64,000 nt of DNA, taken from the NCBI GenBank assembly GCA_027488835.1, contig JAIYAW010000002.1, forward strand, positions 124,001 through 188,000, written 5' to 3'. Every line of letters begins with the position of its first letter. Position 1 is the first letter of the stretch. The notes beneath the pieces were generated by a model. That model searched no databases. It worked only from the letters and a program-made list of their open reading frames with translations, and had not been told where the DNA came from. The position numbers and the translations under genes were made by a program. Source of the DNA: Bacteroidota bacterium (GTDB lineage Bacteria; Bacteroidota; Bacteroidia; NS11-12g; UBA955). Shown here piece after piece: positions 19,228 to 27,792 of the stretch.

Positions 19228-20503
19228 CCTTCTTCTTCTTAACCTTATCCCCATCATTCAGGGTTTTGGCAATGGCCATTGATGGTTCAGATATTACTTC
19301 CTCGCCTTCTTTTAGTCCCTCAATAACTTCAAAGTAATCAATGTCTTGAACGCCCGTTTTGATTTTTACAGCCTTCGAAATGCCATTGTTGAATAAGAAT
19401 ACCCAAGTAACGATTTCTGTTTCTTTTTTAACAGTAATATTTTCATCTTTTTGAACCACAGGATTTCTCGTGGTTAACGCCGAAATTGGTATCGACAACA
19501 CATTCTCTTTGGTGCTCGATTTGATATCTACCGATGCCGTCATTCCAGGGAAAAAGGGTTGGGGTTGACGTTTGCTAATTAAATCGTGGTAGCTGCTTGC
19601 CAATAACCGAACTTTTACCGTGTAATTGGTAACTTGTTCATTCATGTTAGTGGCTACATTGAATTTTGCTGAATTCGCAATTTCTGTCACTATTCCTTTG
19701 AAAACACGGTCCTGATATGCATCAACTTTGATGTTGGCACTATCGCCACGATGTACCCTTACAATGTCGTTTTCATTGATATTCACTTGAACTTCCATGC
19801 TGTTCAAGTTGCTAATGCGCATAATCTCTGTACCAGCCATTTGAGCCGTTCCCACAACACGTTCGCCTTTTTCGCTATTCAACTGGGTAACAATACCAGA
19901 AACTGGTGCATAAATGCTTGTTCTTCCCAAGTTTTTACTACCCTCATCAACTCTTGCCATCAAACTTTTTACATTGTATTGGGCCGACAAAATTGTTTTG
20001 GCAGCAATGGTAAAATCTGCTTGTGCATTTTCAAATTGCAACCTTGCATTCTCCCAATCTTGATCGCTAATCACCTTTTGCTCATGTAATTTTTGTTGGC
20101 GTTTTAAGTTCAATTCAGCCTGCGTCAAAGCCATTTTTGCCTTAATTTGCTGTGCTTCACTTCCTGCCAAACTTGCTTTCGCATTGTCGAGGTTTGCCTT
20201 TAATTGACTCATTGTTGTTTGATACAACTCTGGGTTAATACGCAATAACAATTGTCCTTTGGTTACACTATCGCCTTCTTTTACAAGCATTTCGGTAATT
20301 TCACCGCTCACATCAGGACTAATTTTCAATTCAAATTCAGGTTGAATTTTACCAGTAACACTCACTACTTCTGTGATGGTACGCTTTACTACTTTATAGG
20401 TGCTAACTTCGGTAGCTTGATTGCTTTTGTTGCAGGCTCTTACAATAAATATGATTGCAATAAGCAATCCAATGCTTAACCAAATGATTCTTTTCTTGTT
20501 CAT
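19220..20503 (-). CDS. Periplasmic adaptor (membrane fusion) protein, RND/MacA-type
   Basis: The 427-residue protein has an N-terminal membrane anchor (about 5-24), a split lipoyl/biotinyl domain (PDVSGEITEMLVKEGDSVTKGQ near 63-84, and SIYAPVSGIVTQLN near 199-212) around a long coiled-coil hairpin (about 95-190), then beta-barrel and membrane-proximal domains. It links an inner-membrane exporter to a TolC channel. The TolC-type gene starts upstream and its stop is two bases from this start, so they are co-transcribed. No inner-membrane pump gene is adjacent; the partner must be encoded elsewhere. The C-terminus is lysine-rich. Confidence 0.88.
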   Translation of the reverse strand: MNKKRIIWLSIGLLIAIIFIVRACNKSNQATEVSTYKVVKRTITEVVSVTGKIQPEFELKISPDVSGEITEMLVKEGDSVTKGQLLLRINPELYQTTMSQLKANLDNAKASLAGSEAQQIKAKMALTQAELNLKRQQKLHEQKVISDQDWENARLQFENAQADFTIAAKTILSAQYNVKSLMARVDEGSKNLGRTSIYAPVSGIVTQLNSEKGERVVGTAQMAGTEIMRISNLNSMEVQVNINENDIVRVHRGDSANIKVDAYQDRVFKGIVTEIANSAKFNVATNMNEQVTNYTVKVRLLASSYHDLISKRQPQPFFPGMTASVDIKSSTKENVLSIPISALTTRNPVVQKDENITVKKETEIVTWVFLFNNGISKAVKIKTGVQDIDYFEVIEGLKEGEEVISEPSMAIAKTLNDGDKVKKKKAN

Positions 20504-20505
20504 TT

Positions 20506-21963
20506 TTATTTGCTTGATAAATTGGTGATTTGGTTATTGATTAAAAAATCTAAAACCAGTTGACGGAAAATATATTCGTAATTCGATGAAATCAAATTCA
20601 TATAGGCATTGATTTCGGTATTCTGAGCACTTTGAATTTCAAACTGTGATGCTTGTCCATTCTGAAAACGAATTTGCACAAACTCTAAATTCTTCTTTTG
20701 GGCCTTGTGGGTTTCCTCTAAAGCCAAATATTTTGCCAAACTATTGGTGTAATTGATGTATGCCGATGTAACGTCGTTCTTTAGATTTTGAACACTTTTA
20801 TTGAGGGAAATTTCATTTCTCAAAATAGACAATGTTGCTTGGCTAATTTGGGTATGGGTTTGCAATTTTCCGTATATCGGCACCGACATGGTGGCCCCAA
20901 AACTTTGTCCGAAGTTGTCTTTAATTTGATTCCCAAATGCAATTGTTTTGGTTGTGTAATTTAGTGATGGAGCCTCAACTATTTCCAATGTACTTTTCAC
21001 ATAGCCAATGGGTTGGGTTCCGGTAATTGAATATCCTGTCACCGTTTTTGCATTCCCAGAATAAACGGTATTCAAGTTTCCTCCAATGGTTAAAGAGGGT
21101 AGCAATGCACCTTTTGCCGATTTGAGTGCAAATTCTGATGCGTTTAATCTGAACTTTGCTGCTTTGATGTCGGGGCGGTGATTCATTGCGCTGTCAATTA
21201 ATTCATTCAGCGAATATTTTTCATTTTTATTTTGAGGGACAGCAGGTATTGCATCTGATATTTCAACAGGAACATCGGTGTTTATCATGAGCAAATTTTT
21301 CAATGTATTGATTGCTGAATTATACCCATTTTCTGCTTGCGTACAATTCGAAACATTGTTTAAATGTTGCGCTTTTGCCGACCACAATGCACCTTCGTTT
21401 GCGGCACCCGCGGTTAATAGTTTTTGAATGCGATCTAATTCGTTCTTACTACTTTGAACCGTTGCTGCTACTGCTTTTTGTTGTTCACGGCTTTGTAAGC
21501 ATTGCAAATATGCCAATGACACGTTTAAGCAAATGGTTTGTTTCACTTGCAATAAATCTTGCTCTGTTGCAAGTTTGTTGTATTTGAATTGGTTAATTGC
21601 GTTTCGAAGTTGTCCGCCAGCAAACAATACCCAGTTACCTTGAACTTGAAAATTGTTACTTCCAATGGTGGTTTGCACATATTGGTTGGTAAATCGGTCA
21701 ATACTTCTACCACTTTGGTAGTATTGACCGGCAGTTCCGTTGATATCTGGACCTAAGTTCAATTTGCTTTGTTGCAAATCATAATCTGCCGATGTGTTTG
21801 CAATTGCCGAAAGTTGAATGTCCAAATTGTTGCTCAAGGCTATTTGAATACACTTTTCTAATGTTAACTTTTCAACATTTGATTCTTGGGTTTTTGGAAG
21901 TGAGCTTTGGGCTAGTGAAACTGCCGAAAATCCCCCAAGAAAAAGAAAATATAACCACCGCAT
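20506..21963 (-). CDS. TolC-family outer-membrane efflux protein
   Basis: The 485-residue protein has a signal peptide (first 19 residues, ending LAQ). Two TolC-like repeats follow, recognisable by LTLEKCIQIALSNNLDIQLS (about 31-50) and, in the second half, YSLNELIDSAMNHRPDIKAA. Long helical stretches rich in Gln, Asn and Ala form the periplasmic tunnel. It is the first gene of the operon with the adaptor protein. The -7 box TACCTTTG ends exactly 5 nt before the ATG, so the message is predicted to be leaderless. The divergent gene set to the right is the cobalamin-riboswitch operon, but nothing links the two functionally. Confidence 0.9.
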   Translation of the reverse strand: MRWLYFLFLGGFSAVSLAQSSLPKTQESNVEKLTLEKCIQIALSNNLDIQLSAIANTSADYDLQQSKLNLGPDINGTAGQYYQSGRSIDRFTNQYVQTTIGSNNFQVQGNWVLFAGGQLRNAINQFKYNKLATEQDLLQVKQTICLNVSLAYLQCLQSREQQKAVAATVQSSKNELDRIQKLLTAGAANEGALWSAKAQHLNNVSNCTQAENGYNSAINTLKNLLMINTDVPVEISDAIPAVPQNKNEKYSLNELIDSAMNHRPDIKAAKFRLNASEFALKSAKGALLPSLTIGGNLNTVYSGNAKTVTGYSITGTQPIGYVKSTLEIVEAPSLNYTTKTIAFGNQIKDNFGQSFGATMSVPIYGKLQTHTQISQATLSILRNEISLNKSVQNLKNDVTSAYINYTNSLAKYLALEETHKAQKKNLEFVQIRFQNGQASQFEIQSAQNTEINAYMNLISSNYEYIFRQLVLDFLINNQITNLSSK

Positions 21964-21967
21964 TTCA

Positions 21968-21975
21968 CAAAGGTA
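21968..21975 (-). promoter_or_regulatory. Candidate -7 element of the TolC-family gene; leaderless start
   Basis: On the minus strand TACCTTTG matches TAnnTTTG, and its last G lies 5 nt before the ATG at 21963, the same spacing as at 3194, 46964, 52471 and 62507. Confidence 0.6.
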
Positions 21976-22086
21976 AGGTCTTGTTTTGAGGTTTTTGTAT
22001 ATTGTCGATAGACCTCAATTCGTATCGATGAACACATTTTGTTGAAAACTTAGCGGGGTTATAATTCCACAAAAGAAAAATGAAAT

Positions 22087-22094
22087 TATATTTG
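22087..22094 (+). promoter_or_regulatory. Candidate -7 element for the cobalamin riboswitch transcript
   Basis: TATATTTG matches TAnnTTTG. The riboswitch aptamer begins about 10 nt downstream, as expected if transcription starts close to 22100. Confidence 0.55.
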
Positions 22095-22103
22095 TATCGG
22101 TGT

Positions 22104-22290
22104 TTAGGTTTTCGAAAGATAATGGCTTATCCGGAGAAATGAAAAGGGAACATCGGTGTAAGACCGAGACTGTACCCGCAGCTGTAACCCCCATCCTTTA
22201 AGGATGTAATTTTAGGTTTCTATGCCACTGTGTAAACGGGAAGGCGCCTAGAATGGGGAAGTCAGAAGACCTGCCTATTGCATCACAATT
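22104..22290 (+). ncRNA. Cobalamin (B12) riboswitch
   Basis: The core landmarks are all visible: GAAAAGGGAAcatcGGTGTAAGACCGAG, then ACCCGCAGCTGTAA (about 22173-22187), later GCCACTG and a B12-box-like GAAGTCAGAAGACCTGCC (22258-22275). These are the conserved parts of the adenosylcobalamin-type aptamer. It precedes a BtuB-like receptor, DUF4465 and BtuG-like genes. By analogy, binding of cobalamin should reduce their expression. Two short hairpins follow (22295-22314 and 22322-22341); the second contains the first possible ATG and could form the expression platform. The 21964-22339 interval is otherwise non-coding. Confidence 0.93.
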
Positions 22291-22294
22291 TACT

Positions 22295-22341
22295 CGCTTT
22301 CGGGACTAAAAGCGCGGTGATATATTGCTTTAGGGCAATAT
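22295..22341 (+). promoter_or_regulatory. Putative riboswitch expression-platform hairpins
   Basis: CGCTTT/AAAGCG forms a small stem (22295-22314). ATATTGC/GCAATAT forms a perfect 7-bp stem with loop TTTAGG (22322-22341). The second stem covers the first two bases of an ATG at 22340 and has no following T-run, so translational rather than transcriptional control is the better guess. Confidence 0.45.
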
Positions 22342-24223
22342 GCTCCTGTTATATTCCTGTTTGCGGTATTTTATTATGTTGTTAAACCTAGGATATATCG
22401 CTTTGCTATCATGCAGCTACGGAGATACATTGCAAAATGTTCCCGTTGACACTGTATATATCCATGCCCAACGCATTGAATTAAGTCAAATTGGTAGGGT
22501 AAAACTCGATATTAATTCTTCGAGTTCACCGCAATCGATGCAAAATAGCTTGCTCAATTCGGCGGTGTTCTTAAAACAATACGGTGTTTCTGGTTCCTCA
22601 ACTATTTCTCGGCGTGGTGCTGATCCTGCCCAAACTCAAGTTCTATGGAATGGGTTGCCCGTAAATAATCCGATGCACGGATTAACGGATTTTAACAATA
22701 TTTCTTCGTTCGGCCTTCAAGAGGTTTTTATTATTGAGGGAGGGAATTCAGCCTTGTTCGGAAGTGGAAGTGTGGGCGGTACAATTTTCCTTCGAAATAA
22801 AATCAAGTTTAACCAAGGGGTTTCCGCTCAATATGTTTCGCAATATGGTCAATTTCAGAATTATGCAAACGGAGTCAATTTTGCCATTTCTAAAAAACAC
22901 CATTATTTGCAGTTAACCGCCTCAAGTATTGATAATTCCAATAAGTTTTCTTTTTTTGATAAAGTTGAAGGGATTGACAGAACTGCTGCAAATTCATTCT
23001 TAAAGCAACAACTATACAGAGCCGTTTACGGATATAAAAAATTGGCTCATGAATTAAAGGTGGTTGTTGAGAACAATTCTGGGAATAGGGGATTGGGTAC
23101 TCAAATTGGGTCTTCTCAATTTTTAGGAATTCAAAAAGACAATAATTTTAGATCTGTAATGGAATATCAATACAGTTCTAATGATCTTCAAAGTGTGATG
23201 AGATTGGGATATGTTCGCGACATCATCAAATATTATTCAGATGGAATTCACGGTGATTCCAGTGTGGCACATACCCCATATTTTCAAGCGGAATTTTACA
23301 AAACATGGAAAGGAGTGCGATGGTTGTTTGGTATGGATGCCCAACAAATCAATGCGTATTCAATAAACTATAAAGCGCTCAATGCGAACAGGTATTATTC
23401 GGCATCTTTTGTTTCGGGCACCTTTAAAATATTGAAATCAGACATTACTGTAAACTCGAGATTTGAACATTTCGAAAAAATACCAACGGCTGGTATTTCT
23501 ATGGTAACCCCTTTGAAAACTTTTGCAAAGCTTAAATTTAATTTACATACGAGTTTCAGACGTCCAACCTTAAACGATCTATTTTGGAACACAAATGCCA
23601 CAAAATTGGCAATTCCAGAGAAGGGATGGGGGGCAGAAATTGGCATACTAAAAGAATTGAATTTAACAAAACAACAATATTCTGTTGAAATCACAGCCTA
23701 TTACAGAGAATTGAACAATCCCATTATTTGGGTTCCAAACGGAGCTTCTTGGATTGCAACCAATTTTTATAGCGGCAAGTATTTGGGTGCCCAAATGCAA
23801 TCTAAATATTCGTTTAACTTATCTGAAACTAAGGTTAAAGTCTTTGCAATTGCGGATTGGGTAAGAACCCAAATTAAAAATAGCAACGAATCTGTTGCTC
23901 AACATCAAATTTTTATTCCTGATTTTATGGGCAATTTAGGATTTTCGCATATTGTGAAAAAAGCATCTTGGGGATTTGATCTGCAACATGTTGGAAATAG
24001 ATACATTCAAACGGATAACCAGCAATGGTTGGCTGGGTATAGACTTGTGAATGCGCAACTGGGATTAAATCAAGTTCATTTACATACAAATAAAAATCAT
24101 TCGGAAGTAAGAATGAATGTTTTATTGGAATGTAGGAACCTATTCAATGTGATTTATCAAAGTATGCCAAATAGGGTAATGCCAGGTAGAACTTTCTGGT
24201 TATCAATAGCCATTAATATTTAA
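22340..24223 (+). CDS. btuB: TonB-dependent receptor, BtuB-like cobalamin transporter
   Basis: The 627-residue outer-membrane protein has an N-terminal hydrophobic signal, a plug domain with SRRGADPAQTQVLWNGLPV (about residues 90-108) and IIEGGNSALFGSGSVGGTI (about 132-150), and a 22-strand barrel ending in RTFWLSIAIN. Both plug motifs are standard for BtuB/FhuA-type receptors. The upstream cobalamin riboswitch and the downstream BtuG-like gene support B12 as substrate. The start is uncertain: ATG at 22340 lies inside a hairpin, while an in-frame ATG at 22376 (MLLNLGYIALL) gives a more ordinary signal peptide. The DUF4465 gene follows after four bases. Confidence 0.9.
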   Translation: MLLLYSCLRYFIMLLNLGYIALLSCSYGDTLQNVPVDTVYIHAQRIELSQIGRVKLDINSSSSPQSMQNSLLNSAVFLKQYGVSGSSTISRRGADPAQTQVLWNGLPVNNPMHGLTDFNNISSFGLQEVFIIEGGNSALFGSGSVGGTIFLRNKIKFNQGVSAQYVSQYGQFQNYANGVNFAISKKHHYLQLTASSIDNSNKFSFFDKVEGIDRTAANSFLKQQLYRAVYGYKKLAHELKVVVENNSGNRGLGTQIGSSQFLGIQKDNNFRSVMEYQYSSNDLQSVMRLGYVRDIIKYYSDGIHGDSSVAHTPYFQAEFYKTWKGVRWLFGMDAQQINAYSINYKALNANRYYSASFVSGTFKILKSDITVNSRFEHFEKIPTAGISMVTPLKTFAKLKFNLHTSFRRPTLNDLFWNTNATKLAIPEKGWGAEIGILKELNLTKQQYSVEITAYYRELNNPIIWVPNGASWIATNFYSGKYLGAQMQSKYSFNLSETKVKVFAIADWVRTQIKNSNESVAQHQIFIPDFMGNLGFSHIVKKASWGFDLQHVGNRYIQTDNQQWLAGYRLVNAQLGLNQVHLHTNKNHSEVRMNVLLECRNLFNVIYQSMPNRVMPGRTFWLSIAINI

Positions 24224-24227
24224 AATT

Positions 24228-25241
24228 ATGAAAAAAAATATACTATTATCTGTACTTTTTCTCACATCTATGTGCTTAAATGCACAGATTTTGAAAACTG
24301 AAACTTTTGAGGGACTTACCTCTGTGATTGATTCCGGACAAGTTTTAAACGGCAAAAGCGCTATTAAAAATTATGAATCTAATTTCGCATCATTTCAATT
24401 TGGTTGGGATACTTCTTTTGGGGGATATTGGGCTAAGAATTGGGCTGCTTCTAGGGTAATTTACAACAGAGTAGAGGCGAGTGATTACGCGAAACACCTT
24501 TATGCCGCAAAACCTGGATATGGCTGCGAGTCGGCCGATTACGATTTTGCCTCTCACTCCGCAAGTAAAAATGTATTTTTGGTAGGTCAAAACAACAGTG
24601 GCTTTAAATTGATGACGCCAATAGATGGCAGTTTGCAAGTAGTTCAACTAAGAATTAGCAATTCAACATACGCCTACAACTCAATGAAATTGGGAGATTT
24701 TGTAGGAAAGAAATTTTCAGCCGCAGACAAAGATAGCTTTGTGCTCATTATCACGGGTTTTTCAAATGAAGTAAAGCAATTTTCTAAAAGGGTATACTTG
24801 GCAGATTATCGTTTTGCCGATACCAACAAAAATTTCATGTTAGACACTTGGCAAATAGTTAAATTTAATCAAAATGAAACTGCCGATAGTTTGTTGTTTA
24901 CATTGGAAAGTTCAGACAATGGTCAATTTGGAATGAACACACCTGCCTTTTTTGTGATGGACAATGTTACTGTGTCTGAGTTTACAGGTTCTGTAAATAA
25001 GATTGCAACGCAAGTGGTAAGATCTTATCCAAATCCTGCAATACATTCAATTCAGTTTGAAATTCCTTCAGCCCAAACAAATGTGATGATATATCAATCA
25101 AACGGTGTTTTATGTAAACAAACTCAAATACAATCGAATTTTGATGCCGTAAATATTGATGATTTGTCGGTAGGTTTGTATGTTGTAAAAATGCAGAACG
25201 CATTAGGACAAACATTTAACACCAAGTTTATCAAGCAATAA
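24228..25241 (+). CDS. DUF4465 protein with type IX secretion sorting domain
   Basis: The 337-residue protein has a signal peptide (first 19 residues, ending LNA). A DUF4465-like domain follows (about 22-255), with the conserved WAASRVIY-type and YGCESADYDFASHS segments and the FFVMDNVTV end. The C-terminal T9SS type A sorting domain (about 265-337) begins SYPNPA, continues with GLYVVKMQN and ends FIKQ. The protein is therefore predicted to cross the outer membrane by the type IX system and stay on the surface or be released. DUF4465 genes recur in Bacteroidota B12 loci, and its place between btuB and the BtuG-like gene, under a cobalamin riboswitch, suggests cobamide capture. Direct B12 binding is inference. 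Confidence 0.85.
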   Translation: MKKNILLSVLFLTSMCLNAQILKTETFEGLTSVIDSGQVLNGKSAIKNYESNFASFQFGWDTSFGGYWAKNWAASRVIYNRVEASDYAKHLYAAKPGYGCESADYDFASHSASKNVFLVGQNNSGFKLMTPIDGSLQVVQLRISNSTYAYNSMKLGDFVGKKFSAADKDSFVLIITGFSNEVKQFSKRVYLADYRFADTNKNFMLDTWQIVKFNQNETADSLLFTLESSDNGQFGMNTPAFFVMDNVTVSEFTGSVNKIATQVVRSYPNPAIHSIQFEIPSAQTNVMIYQSNGVLCKQTQIQSNFDAVNIDDLSVGLYVVKMQNALGQTFNTKFIKQ

Positions 25242-26275
25242 TGCATAAATTTCGGGCATTATTCGCATGTATATTCAGTGTTTGGTTCACGTCTTGTATT
25301 ACGGAGCCAAAGCAAATTCCAAATGTACCAATTGTAAATACAACCAACAGGGTTGGTATATTGTGCGAAGGAAATTACATGTGGGGAAATGCCCGTTTTG
25401 ATGTTTACAGTGTTGACTCGAATAAATTGTATCCCAATGTATTTGAGTCGGAAAACAAAAAGCCAATAGGAGATGTATTGCAAAGTGGATACTTCGACGG
25501 CAGCAGTATATGGCTTACGGTCAATAATAGTGGAAAAATAGTAAAATTAAACCCAAGTACGTATAAACAAGTGAATTCGCGGGGCTCACTGCGTTCCCCC
25601 CGCTACCTTTTGCCAGCCGGAAAGTATATTTTCTGCTCCGATATTCAGGCAAATGCAATATCTATTCTCGATTCTACGTCCCTCCAAACCATTAAAGAAA
25701 TAGGTGTTTTTCCCAAACAAACTTCTTCGAGATACGGATGGACGGAACAGATGATTCTATGGCAAAACAAAGTCACAGTTGCCTGTTATGACGGTAAAAT
25801 CCTCATGATTCACCCACTTACCCTCGATACCATGCAAATTGCAGCCGATTCTGGTTCTCAAAATATGGTTGTGGATGTCCGGAACAGATTGTGGGTCATG
25901 GCATCAGTGAATGGAAAATCTTCTTTGTCTTGCTACGGTGAAAATTTGAAATTAGAAAAGAAGATCAATTTCCCTCAAAATTATGGATTAAGTAGGTTGG
26001 CAATTTCTCCTGAGAAGGATCAACTCTATTTTATAGGACAAAATCAGGTTCAATCTATTTCAATTGAATCAACGCTATATTCTGATAGAATCACGGTTTT
26101 TGATAAAGCCAAAAATTGTTATGGAATGGCAATAGATCCACGCAACGGTTGGCTTTATGTTGCCGATGCCCAAGATTATGTAAGCAATGGAACGGTGTAC
26201 GTGGTGAATCGAAATGGCAAAATAATCAATACCCTAACAACGGGGGTAATTCCCACCAATTTCATTTTCTTTTAG
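25241..26275 (+). CDS. BtuG-like surface beta-propeller lipoprotein (DUF5074/YncE-like)
   Basis: The 344-residue protein has a lipoprotein signal peptide (lipobox FTS-C19) and a seven-bladed propeller-like repeat. Blades are visible as repeated S-x-W-L-T-V-N-N, ILDSTSLQTIKEIG, LWVMASVNG and GMAIDPRNGWLYVADAQDY. The last, followed by NGTVYVVNRNGK and ending TNFIFF, is typical of BtuG and DUF5074 proteins. In gut Bacteroides, BtuG binds cobalamin with very high affinity and caps BtuB. The same role is likely here, given the riboswitch and the adjacent btuB. The start codon overlaps the DUF4465 stop by one base. The next gene has its own promoter. Confidence 0.85.
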   Translation: MHKFRALFACIFSVWFTSCITEPKQIPNVPIVNTTNRVGILCEGNYMWGNARFDVYSVDSNKLYPNVFESENKKPIGDVLQSGYFDGSSIWLTVNNSGKIVKLNPSTYKQVNSRGSLRSPRYLLPAGKYIFCSDIQANAISILDSTSLQTIKEIGVFPKQTSSRYGWTEQMILWQNKVTVACYDGKILMIHPLTLDTMQIAADSGSQNMVVDVRNRLWVMASVNGKSSLSCYGENLKLEKKINFPQNYGLSRLAISPEKDQLYFIGQNQVQSISIESTLYSDRITVFDKAKNCYGMAIDPRNGWLYVADAQDYVSNGTVYVVNRNGKIINTLTTGVIPTNFIFF

Positions 26276-26286
26276 GCAAAAGATGG

Positions 26287-26294
26287 TATCTTTG
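26287..26294 (+). promoter_or_regulatory. Candidate -7 element for the lptG-like gene
   Basis: TATCTTTG matches TAnnTTTG. Its last G is 8 nt before the ATG at 26302, giving a leader of about three bases. This supports separate transcription from the B12 operon and the choice of start. Confidence 0.55.
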
Positions 26295-26301
26295 CACTTT
26301 A

Positions 26302-27792
26302 ATGAACTTTCCTTTTAAACTAAAAAAGATAGACGTTTTGGTATTGCGGTCGTTTATTGGCCCTTTCTTGGTGACGTTTGTATTGAGTCTTTTTTTGTTT
26401 TTAATGCAATTCCTTTGGAAGTACATCAACGAATTGGTTGGTAAAGGAATTCCAGCAACTGTAATGTTGAAATTGATATTTTTATCATTGGCCGATTTGG
26501 TGCCAATGGCATTGCCCTTGACAATTATGGTTGCAGGACTCATGACATTCGGAAATTTATCTGAAAGTTTTGAATTGGTTGCAATGAAAGGAAATGGAAT
26601 TTCCTTGATGCGGATTTTACGACCAACTTTTATTTTTATGGCTGTTCTGATGTTCCTTAACTTTTTGTTTTTGAACTATGTAATACCCAAAGCAAACCTG
26701 GAGTTTAAGGCGATGCTGATGGACATGCGGTCGAAAAAACCTGCATTCAACATTGATCCGGGTCAGTTTTATCAGCAAATTGATGGCGTTTCTATTCGAA
26801 TCGGAGAAAAAGATAAAAACAATGAAGATGTAAAAGATGTGCTTATTTACGAGTGCAAAAAAGACGATAGCAAGCAATTGAATGTAATACGCGCCGAACG
26901 AGGGAAAATGGTTATGTCAGACGACAAGCGCAGTTTAAGTTTTACCTTGTATAATGGAACACGTTGGGAAGAAATGACAAACAATCCTGAATACAACAAA
27001 ACAATGCCATTCAATCAAATGCATTTTGATAAACAACAAATGGTAATTGATTTGTCGAGCTTAGATTTCAACTTTACAGACAGGGAAGCTATGTCGCACG
27101 ATTTCAAATTGTTAAATATTAAACAATTGCAGTTAGAGATTGATACTTTTCACATGAAAATGAAAAATTTAACGGCTGAAAATTCACGTTATTGTAGTCG
27201 ATATATACATTATCCGAAGTTATTTCCGCAAATGGAAAGACCTAGATTGATTGATAAAAAAACGAATTTCTTAAGTTTGAAAGATACCAATATCATTGAT
27301 CATTTTCATAAAACAAGCCAAGCCGTAATTAGGGCTTTGGCAATAACACAAGCTAGAGGATTGAAAGGTACTTTGGATGGATATAGTTCTAATCAAATAT
27401 TTTTAACGCAAGACATTGCTTTGTATAGAACGGAATACCATAGAAAATTCTCTTATTCGTTTTTGATTTTCATGTTGTTCCTTATTTCTGCACCATTGGG
27501 TGCAATTATTAAAAAAGGTGGAATTGGACTTCCGTTGGTAATCAGTGTAATCTTATTTGTTCTGTTTTACGCCGTAAATTTAACAGGAGAAAAAATGGGT
27601 AAAGAGTTGGTGTTGCCAGTTTGGGCGGGAATGTGGATGAGTTCTTTGTTTTTATTCCCAATTGGTATGCTCATTACCTATAAGGCAATCCGCGACAGGG
27701 CGGTTTTTGATTTTACATTCTTGAAAGTGTTTTTAAAATACATTTTCCAATTTGCAGCTTCAAATTTGAAGCGTAAAAATGTGGAAGCATGA
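26302..27792 (+). CDS. LptF/LptG-family lipopolysaccharide export permease
   Basis: The 496-residue protein starts MNFPFKLKKIDVLVLRSFIG; a longer in-frame extension upstream overlaps the BtuG-like gene and is rejected. Three N-terminal membrane segments (about 18-40, 60-85, 105-125, the last in FLNFLFLNYVIPKANLEF) are followed by a long periplasmic jellyroll part (about 140-390) and three C-terminal segments (about 395-465). This is the YjgP/YjgQ layout. LptF and LptG pull LPS from the inner membrane with the LptB ATPase. It lies in an operon with a glycosyltransferase (four-base ATGA overlap) and an MsbA-like exporter, consistent with envelope glycolipid traffic. Whether it is F or G cannot be said. 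Confidence 0.88.
   Translation: MNFPFKLKKIDVLVLRSFIGPFLVTFVLSLFLFLMQFLWKYINELVGKGIPATVMLKLIFLSLADLVPMALPLTIMVAGLMTFGNLSESFELVAMKGNGISLMRILRPTFIFMAVLMFLNFLFLNYVIPKANLEFKAMLMDMRSKKPAFNIDPGQFYQQIDGVSIRIGEKDKNNEDVKDVLIYECKKDDSKQLNVIRAERGKMVMSDDKRSLSFTLYNGTRWEEMTNNPEYNKTMPFNQMHFDKQQMVIDLSSLDFNFTDREAMSHDFKLLNIKQLQLEIDTFHMKMKNLTAENSRYCSRYIHYPKLFPQMERPRLIDKKTNFLSLKDTNIIDHFHKTSQAVIRALAITQARGLKGTLDGYSSNQIFLTQDIALYRTEYHRKFSYSFLIFMLFLISAPLGAIIKKGGIGLPLVISVILFVLFYAVNLTGEKMGKELVLPVWAGMWMSSLFLFPIGMLITYKAIRDRAVFDFTFLKVFLKYIFQFAASNLKRKNVEA

Noticed and set aside
26116-26301. Extension of the lptG-like gene into the BtuG-like gene
   Set aside because: The extra 62 residues are the BtuG-like gene read in another frame; a promoter lies before the ATG at 26302.
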